A DNA stretch of 38,606 nt from Phytopseudomonas dryadis (GTDB lineage: Bacteria > Pseudomonadota > Gammaproteobacteria > Pseudomonadales > Pseudomonadaceae), in the NCBI RefSeq assembly GCF_004327355.1, contig NZ_QJUM01000040.1, positions 1 through 38,606 on the forward strand, in the 5' to 3' direction. Shown one piece after another: positions 7,497-16,316 of the stretch (position 1 is its first letter; every line of letters begins with the position of its first letter). The position numbers and the translations under genes are program-made. The notes under the pieces are model-generated. The model ran no database searches. It had not been told where the DNA came from and saw only the letters and a program-made list of their open reading frames with translations.

Positions 7497-7555
7497 GCGG
7501 GTCTGACCGGAGCGACCGGCAGGCTGGCGTCGATAATTCCTGAGGAGATGGTTCA

Positions 7556-8413
7556 ATGCGTGCGACGATTCGCGTCGGCGTCACCCTGGCGCTGGTAGCC
7601 GTGGCGCTGCTGGCAGGACACTGGATCTGGCAGCATTACCTGTATTCGCCCTGGACGCGGGACGCGCGGGTGCGCGCCGATGTGATCACCATCGCCCCGG
7701 ACGTGTCCGGCTGGGTGGTGGCGCTCGAGGTGCGCGACAACCAGGAGGTCAAGGCCGGCGACCTGTTGCTGAGCATCGACCGCGAGCGCTACCAGGCCGC
7801 GCTCGAACAGGCCCGGGCGGTCGCCGACACCCGCCAGCAGCAGCTCAGCCTGCGCGAGCACGAGGCCGACCGGCGCGCCCACCTGGGGCCGCAGGCGATC
7901 AGCGCCGAGTTGCGCGAGAACGCGCAGATCAACGCGCAGATCGCTCGTGGCGAATTGCGCGAGGCCCAGGCGGCGGTCAAGGTGGCCGAGCTCAACCTGG
8001 CGCGCAGCGAGGTCCGGGCGCCGCGCGACGGCCAGGTCACCAACCTGCGCCTGGCTCAGGGTAACTACGTGCGTGCCGGTGAGCCGGTGATGGCGTTGAT
8101 CGACAGTGCCTCGTTCTACGTGCAGGCCTATTTCGAAGAAACCAAGCTGCCGCAGGTGCGCCCCGGGGCGGCTGTGCAGGTATGGCTGATGAGCGGCGAC
8201 GAACCGCTGTCCGGTGAAGTGGAGAGCATCAGCCGCGGCATCACCGACCGCAACGCCAGCCCGGATGGACAATTGCTCGCCGATGTCGAGCCGACCTTCA
8301 ACTGGGTGCGCCTGGCCCAGCGCATCCCGGTGCGCATCAAGCTGCAGTCGGTGCCGGAACAGGTGCGGCTCAGCGCCGGCATGACCGCCAGCGTGCGGGT
8401 GATGGAGCAGTAG
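7556..8413 (+). CDS. HlyD-family periplasmic adaptor (AaeA/EmrA-like)
   Basis: A 285-residue membrane-fusion protein that would link the FUSC pump to an outer membrane channel. It has one N-terminal membrane anchor (about residues 6-24), then a biotinyl-lipoyl half (APDVSGWVVALEVRDNQEVK, about residues 43-62). A helical hairpin follows (about 80-150), then the second lipoyl half (EVRAPRDGQVTNLRLAQGNY) and a beta-barrel region (YFEETKLPQVRPGA). Its length fits the short AaeA group. The start is ATG at 7556 with TGAGGAG upstream. No outer membrane partner is encoded nearby, so it probably uses a TolC/OprM-type channel from elsewhere. Confidence 0.92.
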   Translation: MRATIRVGVTLALVAVALLAGHWIWQHYLYSPWTRDARVRADVITIAPDVSGWVVALEVRDNQEVKAGDLLLSIDRERYQAALEQARAVADTRQQQLSLREHEADRRAHLGPQAISAELRENAQINAQIARGELREAQAAVKVAELNLARSEVRAPRDGQVTNLRLAQGNYVRAGEPVMALIDSASFYVQAYFEETKLPQVRPGAAVQVWLMSGDEPLSGEVESISRGITDRNASPDGQLLADVEPTFNWVRLAQRIPVRIKLQSVPEQVRLSAGMTASVRVMEQ

Positions 8414-8430
8414 GGGACACGACCGAAGTG

Positions 8431-8499
8431 GTGGGAGGGGCTTTAGCCGCGATCCTGTAATCGCCTGATCGAGCGCTTCGCGGCTAAAGCCCCTCCCAC
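8431..8499. repeat. REPIN-like long inverted repeat
   Basis: GTGGGAGGGGCTTTAGCCGC plus GA (8431-8452) and its exact reverse complement (8478-8499) form a perfect 22-bp stem around a 25-nt loop. GGGGCTTTAGCCGCGA is the core of a common Pseudomonas REP sequence. It lies just after the HlyD gene between convergent operons, so it could also protect or end both transcripts. Confidence 0.85.
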
Positions 8500-8505
8500 A
8501 GCCGT

Positions 8506-8557
8506 GTAGGATGGGTGACAACCCATCGGAAATTGATGGGTTGCCACCCATCCTACG
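8506..8557. repeat. Second palindromic repeat, GTAGGATGGGTG type
   Basis: GTAGGATGGGTG-ACAACCCATC and GATGGGTT-GCCACCCATCCTAC pair over about 22 bp with a 7-nt loop. This is a different repeat family from the REPIN immediately before it. Together they fill the gap between the convergent efflux and cytosine operons. GTAGG/CCTAC ends are shared with the GTAGGGTGGAC family. Confidence 0.7.
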
Positions 8558-8629
8558 CGGCCCGACCCATCTACGGTCGGTTTGCTGCGCGACAGCGCTG
8601 CGTCGAAGACGCGGAGGCCCCTCCTACAG

Positions 8630-9865
8630 TCAGCCGCGTTGCACGCTCGCCGGTGTCCGGCGCATCAGCACCTCACCGTGGCGTACGGAGACCAGGGCAT
8701 GGCCCTGGGTGCGGATCATCTCGTAATCGTCAGGCGCCGAGAGGATCAGCAGATTGGCCGGGCGGCCCACTTCCAGGCCGTAGCGCTCGCCCAGGTTGAG
8801 GGTGCGGGCGCTGTTGTCGGTGATCAGGTCGAGGCTGCGTTGCAGGTCGGCGTAGCCGAGCATGTGGCAGATATGCAGGCCGGCTTCGAGGATGCGCAGG
8901 ATGTTGCCGTTGCCCAGCGGGTACCAGGGGTCGACGATCGAGTCCTGGCCGAAGCAGACGTTCATCCCGGCCCGGTCGATCTCGGCGACACGGGTCAGGC
9001 CGCGACGTTTCGGGTAGGTGTCGAAACGGCCTTGCAGGTGAATGCTTTCGGTGGGGCAGGAGACGAAATTGATCTTCGATATCTTCAGCAGGCGGAACAG
9101 CTTGGAGCAGTAGGCGTTGTCGTAGGAGCCCATGGCCACGGTGTGGCTGGCGGTGACCCGCTCGCCCATGCCGCGCACGCGGGCTTCTTCGGCCAGCACT
9201 TCGAGAAAGCGCGACTGCGGGTCGTCGGTCTCGTCGCAGTGCACGTCGACCAGGCAGCCGTTGCGTTCGGCCAGGTCCATGAGGAACTTGATCGAGCTGA
9301 CCCCCTGGTCGCGGGTGTTCTCGAAATGCGGGATGCCGCCGACCACGTCGGCGCCCAGTTCGATGGCCTGTTCCATCAGGGCGCGGCCATTGGCATAGGA
9401 CTCGATGCCTTCCTGGGGAAAGGCGACGATCTGCAGGTCGATCAGCTGGCGGGTTTCCTCGCGCACCTCGACCATCGCCCTGAGCGCGGCCAGGGTCGGG
9501 TCGGTGACGTCGACGTGGGTGCGCACGTGCTGGATGCCATGGTCGACCAGCATGTCGATGGTCTTCTTCGCCCGCGTCTTGGTGTCATCAAAGGTGACCA
9601 GGGCCTTGCGTTCGGCCCAGCGCTCGATGCCCTCGAACAGCGTGCCGCTCATGTTCCAGGCCGGCTCGCCGGCGGTGAGGGTGGCGTCGAGGTGGATGTG
9701 CGGTTCGACGAAGGGCGGCACCACCAGGTTGCCGGCGGCGTCCAGGTCGTCCGCCGCGGCGGCGACCGAACCCGGCTGGGGGGCGATGGCGGCGATCCGC
9801 GGGCCGTCCAGGTCGAGGCGATGGAGGCCTTCGCGGCCGCGCAGGCGGGCGTTGACGATGTTCAT
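8630..9865 (-). CDS. codA: Cytosine deaminase CodA
   Basis: A 411-residue amidohydrolase that converts cytosine to uracil and ammonia for pyrimidine salvage. Metal and catalytic residues expected for CodA are visible: H56 and H58 in EPHIHLDATL, H209 and E212 in VDVHCDETDD, H241 in TASHTVAMG, and D308 in FGQDSIVDPWYPLG. The segment WNMSGTLFEGI is also typical of this enzyme. The length fits the family (E. coli 427). The start codon overlaps the stop of the PucR-type gene (ATGA at 9862-9865), so it is the last gene of a codB - regulator - codA operon. Confidence 0.95.
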   Translation of the reverse strand: MNIVNARLRGREGLHRLDLDGPRIAAIAPQPGSVAAAADDLDAAGNLVVPPFVEPHIHLDATLTAGEPAWNMSGTLFEGIERWAERKALVTFDDTKTRAKKTIDMLVDHGIQHVRTHVDVTDPTLAALRAMVEVREETRQLIDLQIVAFPQEGIESYANGRALMEQAIELGADVVGGIPHFENTRDQGVSSIKFLMDLAERNGCLVDVHCDETDDPQSRFLEVLAEEARVRGMGERVTASHTVAMGSYDNAYCSKLFRLLKISKINFVSCPTESIHLQGRFDTYPKRRGLTRVAEIDRAGMNVCFGQDSIVDPWYPLGNGNILRILEAGLHICHMLGYADLQRSLDLITDNSARTLNLGERYGLEVGRPANLLILSAPDDYEMIRTQGHALVSVRHGEVLMRRTPASVQRG

Positions 9866-11106
9866 GGCTGACTACTCCTTGGCAGGCTGGGTGACGACAG
9901 GCGGCGGATCAGCAGGGCGATGCTGATGTTCAGGCGGTCGTGGGGATCGTTGAACGAGCAGCCGGTCAACGCTTCGATGCGTTGTATACGGTAGCTCAGG
10001 GTATTGCGGTGCACGCCCAGGCGCTGGGCGGCCAGGGCCAGGTTGGCGTTGTCGAAGAACCAGGCTTCCAGGGTCGGCATCAGCACCGGCTCGTGCCGCG
10101 AGTCGTCGCCGATCAGCGGACCCAGGGTGGCGTCGACGAAGCGGTCGAGCAAGGTGCGGTCGCGAATCGCCGCGAGCAGCTCGATCACCCCCAGCTCATT
10201 GAAACCGCACAGGCCCAGGCGCTCGGGAAAGGCCTGGGCGGCGACCAGCGCCTGACGCGCCTCGCCCAGGGCCTGGGCGAAGCGCGCCGGGCCGTGGCCG
10301 GCGCTGCTCAGGCCGAGGAACAGGCGCTGCGGCGCCAGCAGCGGATTGAGTTCGGCGAGCAGGTCCATCAGCGCCTGGCGGTTGCGCTGTTCATCGGCCG
10401 CGGCCGCGCAGGGCAGCAAGGCGATCCAGTGCTCGCCCTGGCCGATCAGCGGCAGGGCGTCGCCGAAGCCGTGCAGGCACTGTTCCACACGCAATTGCAG
10501 GCGCTGGCGGTTGTCCTGCAGCAGGCGTTCGCCACTGGGCGCGGCATCGGCCGCGAACAGCCGTTCGCTGCCCTGCAGCTTGAACAGCGCCACCTGGCGC
10601 GGAACCGCCAGCGGCAGGGCGAGGCTGTCGGCACGCTGGAGCAGCACCTGCAGGGACTGGTAGTCGCCCTCGAGCAACTGTTCGAGCACGTGCTGGCGCG
10701 AGCTGCCGAGCATCTGCTGCTGCACCAGCGCGGTGCCGATGGCCTGGGTGACCACCACCATTTTCAGTTGATAGGGCTGCTCCAGCAGCGGCACGCCAAG
10801 GCGTTCGGCCTCGGCGACCACGCTGTCGGGGATCGCCTGGATGTATTCGGCGCCGGTGAGGATCACCAGGCCGGCGGTGGCCCGCTCATGGGCCTGGCGC
10901 ACCAGGAGCAGCAGATTGGCCTCGTCGCGCGGGTGGTTGATACCGGTGACGAACACCAGTTCGCCGCCCATCACCCACTCGGCGATATCGGCGTTTTCCG
11001 CGACATAGGGCCAGCGCACCGGATTGCCCAGCGCCGCCCGCCCGGCGCGCAGGCGCAGGCTGTGCAGGCCGGGCAGGGCGAGGACGTCGGCCACGCTCAG
11101 GTTCAT
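9862..11106 (-). CDS. PucR-family transcriptional regulator in the cytosine operon
   Basis: A 414-residue PucR/CdaR-type activator. The N-terminal PucR sensing domain starts MNLSVADVLALPGLHSLRLRAG and includes AEWVMGGELVFVTGIN. A central GGDEF-like/CdaR region follows, and the C-terminal PucR helix-turn-helix is LALAAQRLGVHRNTLSYRIQ. PucR-type proteins control purine, allantoin and pyrimidine catabolism in response to the substrate. I chose the ATG at 11106 because it overlaps the codB stop (ATGA) and begins the conserved domain; the longer frame upstream runs through codB out of frame. It lies between codB and codA with 4-nt overlaps on both sides, so it probably regulates this operon. Confidence 0.92.
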   Translation of the reverse strand: MNLSVADVLALPGLHSLRLRAGRAALGNPVRWPYVAENADIAEWVMGGELVFVTGINHPRDEANLLLLVRQAHERATAGLVILTGAEYIQAIPDSVVAEAERLGVPLLEQPYQLKMVVVTQAIGTALVQQQMLGSSRQHVLEQLLEGDYQSLQVLLQRADSLALPLAVPRQVALFKLQGSERLFAADAAPSGERLLQDNRQRLQLRVEQCLHGFGDALPLIGQGEHWIALLPCAAAADEQRNRQALMDLLAELNPLLAPQRLFLGLSSAGHGPARFAQALGEARQALVAAQAFPERLGLCGFNELGVIELLAAIRDRTLLDRFVDATLGPLIGDDSRHEPVLMPTLEAWFFDNANLALAAQRLGVHRNTLSYRIQRIEALTGCSFNDPHDRLNISIALLIRRLSSPSLPRSSQP

Positions 11107-12365
11107 GCGTCGGCGACCAGCTTGCGTGCGGCGCGCGCCTTGCTCACCTCGAACAGGGCGATATAGACCAGCACCGATACCGCGATGCCCACCAGGGGCG
11201 CGACCCAGGGCGAGAAGTAGGCGCACAGCGCGCCGGCGGCGTAGGCGCCCAGGCCCACCCAGTTGAAGGCGGGCAGGCGGGCTTCGAGCAGCAGCGGGTA
11301 GCGGCCCCGGTGACCGTAGAAGTAGTCGGCCATGATCACCCCGCCGATGGGCGGAATGATCGAGCCGAGCAGCACCAGGAACGGAATCAGCAACTCGTAC
11401 ATGCCGCCGATGGCCAGCAGCGTGCCGATGCCGGCGCCGACCAGGGTCACGCTCTTGCGCCGGCCGGTGCGCAGCAGGTTGCAGCCGGCGGCGGCGAAGT
11501 TGTAGATGGTGTTGTCCTGGGTGGTCCACAGGTTGAGGAACAGCATCACCACGGCGGCCATCGACAGGCCCTGCAGCACCAGCACTTCGACCATGTCCGG
11601 CTGCTGGTAGACGATGGCGCCATAGGCGCCGGCGACGATCATCAGGCCGTTGCCGAGGAAGAAGCCGACCATGCTGGCGAGCATGGCGATGCGTCCGCTA
11701 CGGGCGAAGCGCGTCCAGTTGGTGGCCTGGGTCGCGCCGCTGACGAAGGTGCCGAAGACCAGGGTGATGGCCACGCTCAGGGTCATGCTCTGGGTCGGCT
11801 CGATGGCCAGCAGCGCGTCCAGGCCGCCGATGTCACGGGTGGCGATCCACAGCGAGCTGACCAGCAGCGCCAGCATGGCCGGCACGGCGATGCGCGAGAG
11901 GATGTCCAGGCCCTGGTAACCGATGAAGGCGGTGATGCAGAAGGCGAAGCCGAACAGCACCATCAACGGCAGGGTCAGCGCCTCCGGCAGATCGAGAATC
12001 TTCACCAGGACGATGGCGATGGTCGCCGTACCCCAGGCGTACCAGCCGATCTGGGTGAAGCCCAGCAGCACGTCGGACAGCTTGCTGCCGGCCTCGCCGA
12101 AGCAGAAGCGGCCCATCAGCACCGAATTCAGGCCGCTGCGGCAGGCGATCAGGCCGAGCACCGCGGCATACAGACCGAGCAGCAGGTTGCCGATGATCGC
12201 CGCCCAGATCAGGGTAGTGAAGTCGAAGGCCATGCCGATCTTGCCGCCGGCGAACATGGTGGCGGTGAAGAAGGTGAAGGAGAACAACATGATGGAGGTG
12301 GAAAACAGGCCTTTGCGGGCGCCTGCCGGTACCTCGCTCAAGGGATAGTCGCTGTCTTGCGTCAT
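11103..12365 (-). CDS. codB: Cytosine permease CodB (NCS1 family)
   Basis: A 420-residue NCS1 transporter that brings cytosine across the inner membrane. It has about 12 hydrophobic segments. The N-terminal region (DYPLSEVPAGARKGLFST) and GGKIGMAFDF on the first helix match CodB-type permeases. WTTQDNTIYNFAAAG and IPPIGGVIMADYFY are NCS1 features near the substrate site. It is the first gene of the operon, ahead of the PucR-type regulator and codA. The ATG at 12363-12365 is followed at once by a hydrophilic N-terminus. Confidence 0.93.
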   Translation of the reverse strand: MTQDSDYPLSEVPAGARKGLFSTSIMLFSFTFFTATMFAGGKIGMAFDFTTLIWAAIIGNLLLGLYAAVLGLIACRSGLNSVLMGRFCFGEAGSKLSDVLLGFTQIGWYAWGTATIAIVLVKILDLPEALTLPLMVLFGFAFCITAFIGYQGLDILSRIAVPAMLALLVSSLWIATRDIGGLDALLAIEPTQSMTLSVAITLVFGTFVSGATQATNWTRFARSGRIAMLASMVGFFLGNGLMIVAGAYGAIVYQQPDMVEVLVLQGLSMAAVVMLFLNLWTTQDNTIYNFAAAGCNLLRTGRRKSVTLVGAGIGTLLAIGGMYELLIPFLVLLGSIIPPIGGVIMADYFYGHRGRYPLLLEARLPAFNWVGLGAYAAGALCAYFSPWVAPLVGIAVSVLVYIALFEVSKARAARKLVADA

Positions 12366-12715
12366 GGCCGGGCTCTGTCAGGGTGGGAGGGAGCCCTGTC
12401 CATAGCAGGCGACGTGCCAAAGCGAGGAAGGTGGCGGGCGTTACAAATGGCGTTGTGCGCCATGCACAAGAAATTACGCCGATCGAGCATTCTACGGGGT
12501 TTTCATTGTGCCATCGGAACAGTCTTGTTCCAGCGTGGTGCGCCTTGCCCACCCGCCTGCACCGCATGGGGGCTCAGGCGCAAGGGGCGAGACGCCGTAT
12601 CGGCCCGGTAGCCCGGGTCGAGCGTAGCGACACCCGGGGAAGCGTTACCTGGCTATCGCCGCGCTTGACCCAGGCTACGAGCTTGCCGATGGCGCTCCGG
12701 CGGGCCCGGCTGTGG
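12366..12715. other. 350-bp intergenic region with codB promoter side and a palindromic repeat
   Basis: No coding sequence is evident. The 12366-12540 part should hold the codB promoter on the minus strand, but I see no unambiguous operator. From 12612 there is CCCGGGT (12612-12618), the spacer CGAGCGTAGCG, then ACCCGGG (12632-12638). This is a palindrome of a widespread gamma-proteobacterial intergenic type, followed by a degenerate second arm (GACCCAGGCTACGA). Confidence 0.5.
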
Positions 12716-13186
12716 TCAGCCGATGCTGATCGCCGGCAGGGTCGTCAGCTCGACGGTCTGCTGCTTGCGCGGGGCGATGATTTCGGCCTCGCCGTCGACC
12801 ACCAGATCGTCGTGCTGGTTGAACACGCGGGTGGCGATGCGCACGCGGAATTTCGGCAGCTTTTCCAGGATCTCCAGGCGCACGCTGAGGGTATCGCCCA
12901 GCTTGACCGGTTTTCTGAAGCTGATCTGCTGGCTGACATAGATGGTGCCGGGGCCGGGCAGGGTGCAGGCCACCGCGGCGCTGATCAGCGCACCGCTGAA
13001 CATGCCGTGGGCGATGCGTTCCTTGAACATGGTGGTAGCCGCGTATCCGGCATCCAGGTGCACCGGGTTGTGATCGCCGGAGACGGCGGCGAACAGCTGG
13101 ATGTCGCGTTCTTCCACGGTTCTGCTGTAACTGGCGGTCTGTCCGACTTCTAGGGCTTCGTAGGGCGTGTTGCTGCTTTGACTCAT
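12716..13186 (-). CDS. MaoC-like (R)-specific enoyl-CoA hydratase
   Basis: A 156-residue single hot-dog-fold hydratase that would add water to trans-2-enoyl-CoA to give (R)-3-hydroxyacyl-CoA. The hydratase-2 motif is AAVSGDHNPVHLD, with catalytic D38 and H43, followed by IAHGMFSG. PhaJ-type enzymes have the same size and motif. It overlaps the upstream hydrolase by 4 nt (ATGA) and so is co-transcribed with it. Neighbouring acyl-CoA ligases support a role in fatty-acid turnover, though the specific substrate is inferred. I place the start at the ATG of MSQSSNTPYEALEVG. Confidence 0.9.
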   Translation of the reverse strand: MSQSSNTPYEALEVGQTASYSRTVEERDIQLFAAVSGDHNPVHLDAGYAATTMFKERIAHGMFSGALISAAVACTLPGPGTIYVSQQISFRKPVKLGDTLSVRLEILEKLPKFRVRIATRVFNQHDDLVVDGEAEIIAPRKQQTVELTTLPAISIG

Positions 13187-14145
13187 GCGTGAGGTTCCTG
13201 GGGTCGTGGGGTTCGCTGGCGGGGCTGCTGCAGGGCCTGCTCCAGCCAGTCGATCAGGTCGCGGGTGACCTCGTCGCGGTTGCGCTCGTTGAGCAGCTCG
13301 TGACGGGCCTGGGGATACATCTTCAGAAGGGTGCGGGCGTGCCCGGAGCGGCCGAGGGCGTTGGCCAGGTCCTGCAGGCGCCGGCCCTGGCTGAGCGGGT
13401 CGCACTCGCCGCCGATCACCAGGATCGGCAGCTCGGGATCGATCTGCGCCAGGTTGCGTGGCGGGGTGATGTGCTGCAGGCCGCCGAGCAGATCGAGCCA
13501 CAGCTGGTTGCTGCAGCGAAAACCGCACAGCGGGTCAGCGAGGTAACGGTCGACCTCGAGCGGGTCGCGGCTCAGCCAGTCGAACGCGGTACGGTTGGGC
13601 CTGAAGGCCTTGTTGAAGGCGCCGAACGAGAGGCGTTCGATCAGTGCGCTGCGGCCCGTGGCGCCCTGTCGCCAGCGTTCGAAGCGGGCGATCAGCGCCG
13701 CCACGCGGTACAGCGCCAGCGGCTGGTAGTTGGAGCCCGAGAGGATGGCGCCTTGCAGGCTGCTGCTGTGGCGCATCAGGTAGGCCATGCCGATATAGCT
13801 GCCCATGCTGTGGCCCAGCAGAAAGATCGGGGTACGCGGGTGCTGCTGGCGGATATGGTGGTTGAGGCTGGCGAGGTCGTCGACCACCTGCTCCCAGCCG
13901 TCATGGTCGGCGTAATGACCGAGCGTGCCCTGTTCCGCCGTGCGGCCGTGGCCGCGCTGGTCATGCGCATACAGCTGCATGCCCGCGGCGACCAGGGCAG
14001 CGCCCAGACGCGCGTAGCGGCCGCTGTGCTCGGCCATGCCATGGGCCACCATCAGCACCGCTCTGGGGGCGTCTTCGGCGTACCAGTGATTGACGTACAG
14101 GGGCACGCCATCACTGCTGTCCAGCCAGAGCGTTCGGTGCAGCAT
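13183..14145 (-). CDS. Alpha/beta hydrolase, monoacylglycerol lipase / lysophospholipase-like
   Basis: A 320-residue serine hydrolase of the Hydrolase_4 / PldB-like group. The nucleophile elbow is GHSMG with S113; the other triad members are likely D249 in GGECDPLS and H282 in ARHEL. The oxyanion-hole region is VAHGMAEHSGRY and the typical DQRGHGRT follows. There is no signal peptide, so it is cytoplasmic. It would release fatty acids from monoglycerides or lysophospholipids, matching the MaoC hydratase downstream and the divergent fadD genes. In P. aeruginosa the same neighbours occur (PA3301-PA3302 beside fadD2-fadD1, from memory). Confidence 0.9.
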   Translation of the reverse strand: MLHRTLWLDSSDGVPLYVNHWYAEDAPRAVLMVAHGMAEHSGRYARLGAALVAAGMQLYAHDQRGHGRTAEQGTLGHYADHDGWEQVVDDLASLNHHIRQQHPRTPIFLLGHSMGSYIGMAYLMRHSSSLQGAILSGSNYQPLALYRVAALIARFERWRQGATGRSALIERLSFGAFNKAFRPNRTAFDWLSRDPLEVDRYLADPLCGFRCSNQLWLDLLGGLQHITPPRNLAQIDPELPILVIGGECDPLSQGRRLQDLANALGRSGHARTLLKMYPQARHELLNERNRDEVTRDLIDWLEQALQQPRQRTPRPQEPHA

Positions 14146-14344
14146 GGCGATTCCTTGAGCCTGCGAATGGCGCGCATTGTAGAAGCTTTCCCCGAGGAAC
14201 GCAGTGGCTGAAATTCACGGTATTGATTGAACCCGCCCAACGGTTTGCGCCCCCGCGGCGAGCTGCTAAGTTCGGGTGAGCCCTTGGCAGGCCTCTGGTC
14301 TGCGCTTGGCAGGGCGGATCATTCAGGGGAAGAGGATAACAACA

Positions 14345-16027
14345 ATGCAACCTGATTTCTGGAACGACAAACGCGCCGCCGGCGTACCCAACGACATCGA
14401 CATGGGCGCCTACCGGTCGGTGGTCGAAGTGTTCGAGCGTTCGTGCAAGACCTTCGCCGACCGTCCGGCGTTCAGCAACCTGGGGGTGACGCTGAGCTAT
14501 GCCGAGCTGGATCGCCTGTCCGCCGCCTTCGCCGCCTACCTGCAGCAGCACACCGACCTGCAGCCCGGCGAGCGCATCGCCGTGCAGATGCCCAACGTGC
14601 TGCAGTATCCCATCGCCGTGTTCGGCGCCCTGCGCGCCGGACTGGTCGTGGTCAACACCAACCCGCTGTATACCGCCCGCGAGATGCGCCATCAGTTCCA
14701 GGATGCCGGGGTGCGGGCGCTGGTGTACCTGAACCTGTTCGGCAAGCGGGTGCAGGAGGTGCTGCCCGACACGGATATCGACTACCTGATCGAGGCGCGC
14801 ATGGGCGACCTGCTGCCGACCCTCAAGGGCTGGCTGGTCAACACCGTGGTGAAGAAGGTCAAGAAGATGGTGCCCGACTACCACCTGCCCCAGGCGCTGC
14901 CGTTCAAGCAGGTGCTGAGCCAGGGTCGTGCGCATGCGCTGCGGCCGGTCGCGGCCGGGCAGGGGGATATCGCCGTGCTGCAGTACACCGGCGGCACCAC
15001 CGGCGTGGCCAAGGGCGCGATGCTCACCCATGGCAACCTGATCGCCAACATGCTGCAGGTGGACGCCTGCATGTCGCAGCACGGCCCCGACGGCGCGCCG
15101 CTGATGAAGCAGGGCCAGGAGATCATGATCGCGCCGTTGCCGCTGTACCACATCTATGCCTTCACCGCGAACTGCATGTGCATGATGCTCAACGGCAATC
15201 ACAACGTGCTGATCACCAACCCCCGCGACATTCCCGGCTTCGTCAAGGAACTGGGCAAGTGGAAGTTCACCGCGCTGCTGGGGCTCAACACCCTGTTCGT
15301 CGCGCTGATGGATCACCCGCGCTTCAAGCACCTCGATTTTTCCAGTTTCAAGGCCACCAACTCCGGGGGCACCGCCCTGGTCAAGGCCACGGCCGAGCGC
15401 TGGCAGGCCATCACCGGCTGCGTGGTGGTGGAGGGCTATGGCCTGACCGAGACCTCGCCGGTGGCCAGCGCCAACCCCTATGGCGAGAGCGCGCGCCTGG
15501 GCAGTGTGGGTATCCCGGTGCCGGGCACGGCGTTCAAGATCATCGATGACGAGGGCAACGAGCTGCCGCTGGGCGAGCGCGGCGAGCTGTGCATCAAGGG
15601 CCCGCAGGTGATGAAGGGCTACTGGAAGCGCGAGGAAGCGACCGCCGAAGTGCTGGACGCCGAGGGCTGGTTCAAGTCGGGCGATATCGCGCTGATCGAT
15701 GAGGACGGCTTCGTGCACATCGTCGACCGCAAGAAGGACATGATCATCGTCTCCGGCTTCAACGTGTACCCCAACGAGATCGAGGACGTGGTCATGGCCC
15801 ACCCGAAGGTCGCCAGTTGCGCGGCCATCGGCGTGCCGGACGACAAATCCGGCGAGGCGGTCAAGCTGTTCGTGGTCGCCCGCGACAGCAACCTCGGCGC
15901 CGAGGAACTCAAGGCCTACTGCAAGGAGAATTTCACCGCCTACAAGGTGCCCCGGCACATCGTCTTTCGCGACTCGTTGCCGATGACGCCGGTGGGCAAG
16001 ATCCTGCGGCGTGAGTTGCGTGATTAG
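14345..16027 (+). CDS. fadD2: Long-chain fatty acid-CoA ligase, FadD2-type
   Basis: A 560-residue acyl-CoA synthetase that activates long-chain fatty acids with ATP and CoA. The AMP-binding P-loop is YTGGTTGVAKGA (about 214-225). The A5 motif is GYGLTETSP (from about 364). The FadD signature region follows: GWFKSGDIALIDEDGF, then DRKKDMIIVSGFNVYPNEIE. The C-terminal catalytic lysine is in PVGKILRRELRD. I chose the ATG at 14345 (AGAGGATAAC upstream) because homology to FadD1 starts there (MxxxFWxDK); an in-frame TTG/GTG extension to 14276 is unlikely. It is tandem with fadD1 and strongly similar over its whole length. Confidence 0.94.
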   Translation: MQPDFWNDKRAAGVPNDIDMGAYRSVVEVFERSCKTFADRPAFSNLGVTLSYAELDRLSAAFAAYLQQHTDLQPGERIAVQMPNVLQYPIAVFGALRAGLVVVNTNPLYTAREMRHQFQDAGVRALVYLNLFGKRVQEVLPDTDIDYLIEARMGDLLPTLKGWLVNTVVKKVKKMVPDYHLPQALPFKQVLSQGRAHALRPVAAGQGDIAVLQYTGGTTGVAKGAMLTHGNLIANMLQVDACMSQHGPDGAPLMKQGQEIMIAPLPLYHIYAFTANCMCMMLNGNHNVLITNPRDIPGFVKELGKWKFTALLGLNTLFVALMDHPRFKHLDFSSFKATNSGGTALVKATAERWQAITGCVVVEGYGLTETSPVASANPYGESARLGSVGIPVPGTAFKIIDDEGNELPLGERGELCIKGPQVMKGYWKREEATAEVLDAEGWFKSGDIALIDEDGFVHIVDRKKDMIIVSGFNVYPNEIEDVVMAHPKVASCAAIGVPDDKSGEAVKLFVVARDSNLGAEELKAYCKENFTAYKVPRHIVFRDSLPMTPVGKILRRELRD

Positions 16028-16316
16028 AGCTACAAGCTGCAAGCTTCAAGCCAGAACCCATCCTACGACCTGAAAGCTTCTTGCATGTGGCGCCTGTGCT
16101 TTCGGTCGCTAGCTCGGAGCCTGGCTTGCTTTGTGACTATTTTATGTTTCTGGTCACTTTCGATACTTGGTGGGCCGTTCGGGCTCTGGCCGGTATTCGG
16201 TAACTCTGCTACTCTCGGCCCGCTTTTCGCCATCCATAAGGCGACATGCAGGCAAACATACAACAAACAACCGCATTCGCGGTGAAGATCAAGCTGTTGC
16301 TTAGGAGTGGGCTTCC
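16028..16316. other. 289-bp gap between fadD2 and fadD1, promoter region of fadD1
   Basis: No gene is evident. The start holds AGCTGCAAGCTTCAAGCCAGA, a repeat piece also present near 358. The remainder is AT-richer than its surroundings, as expected for the fadD1 promoter, and includes GACTATTTTATG near 16135. I see no clear PsrA-type operator. The fadD1 ribosome binding site TTAGGAG is at 16301-16307. Confidence 0.4.
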
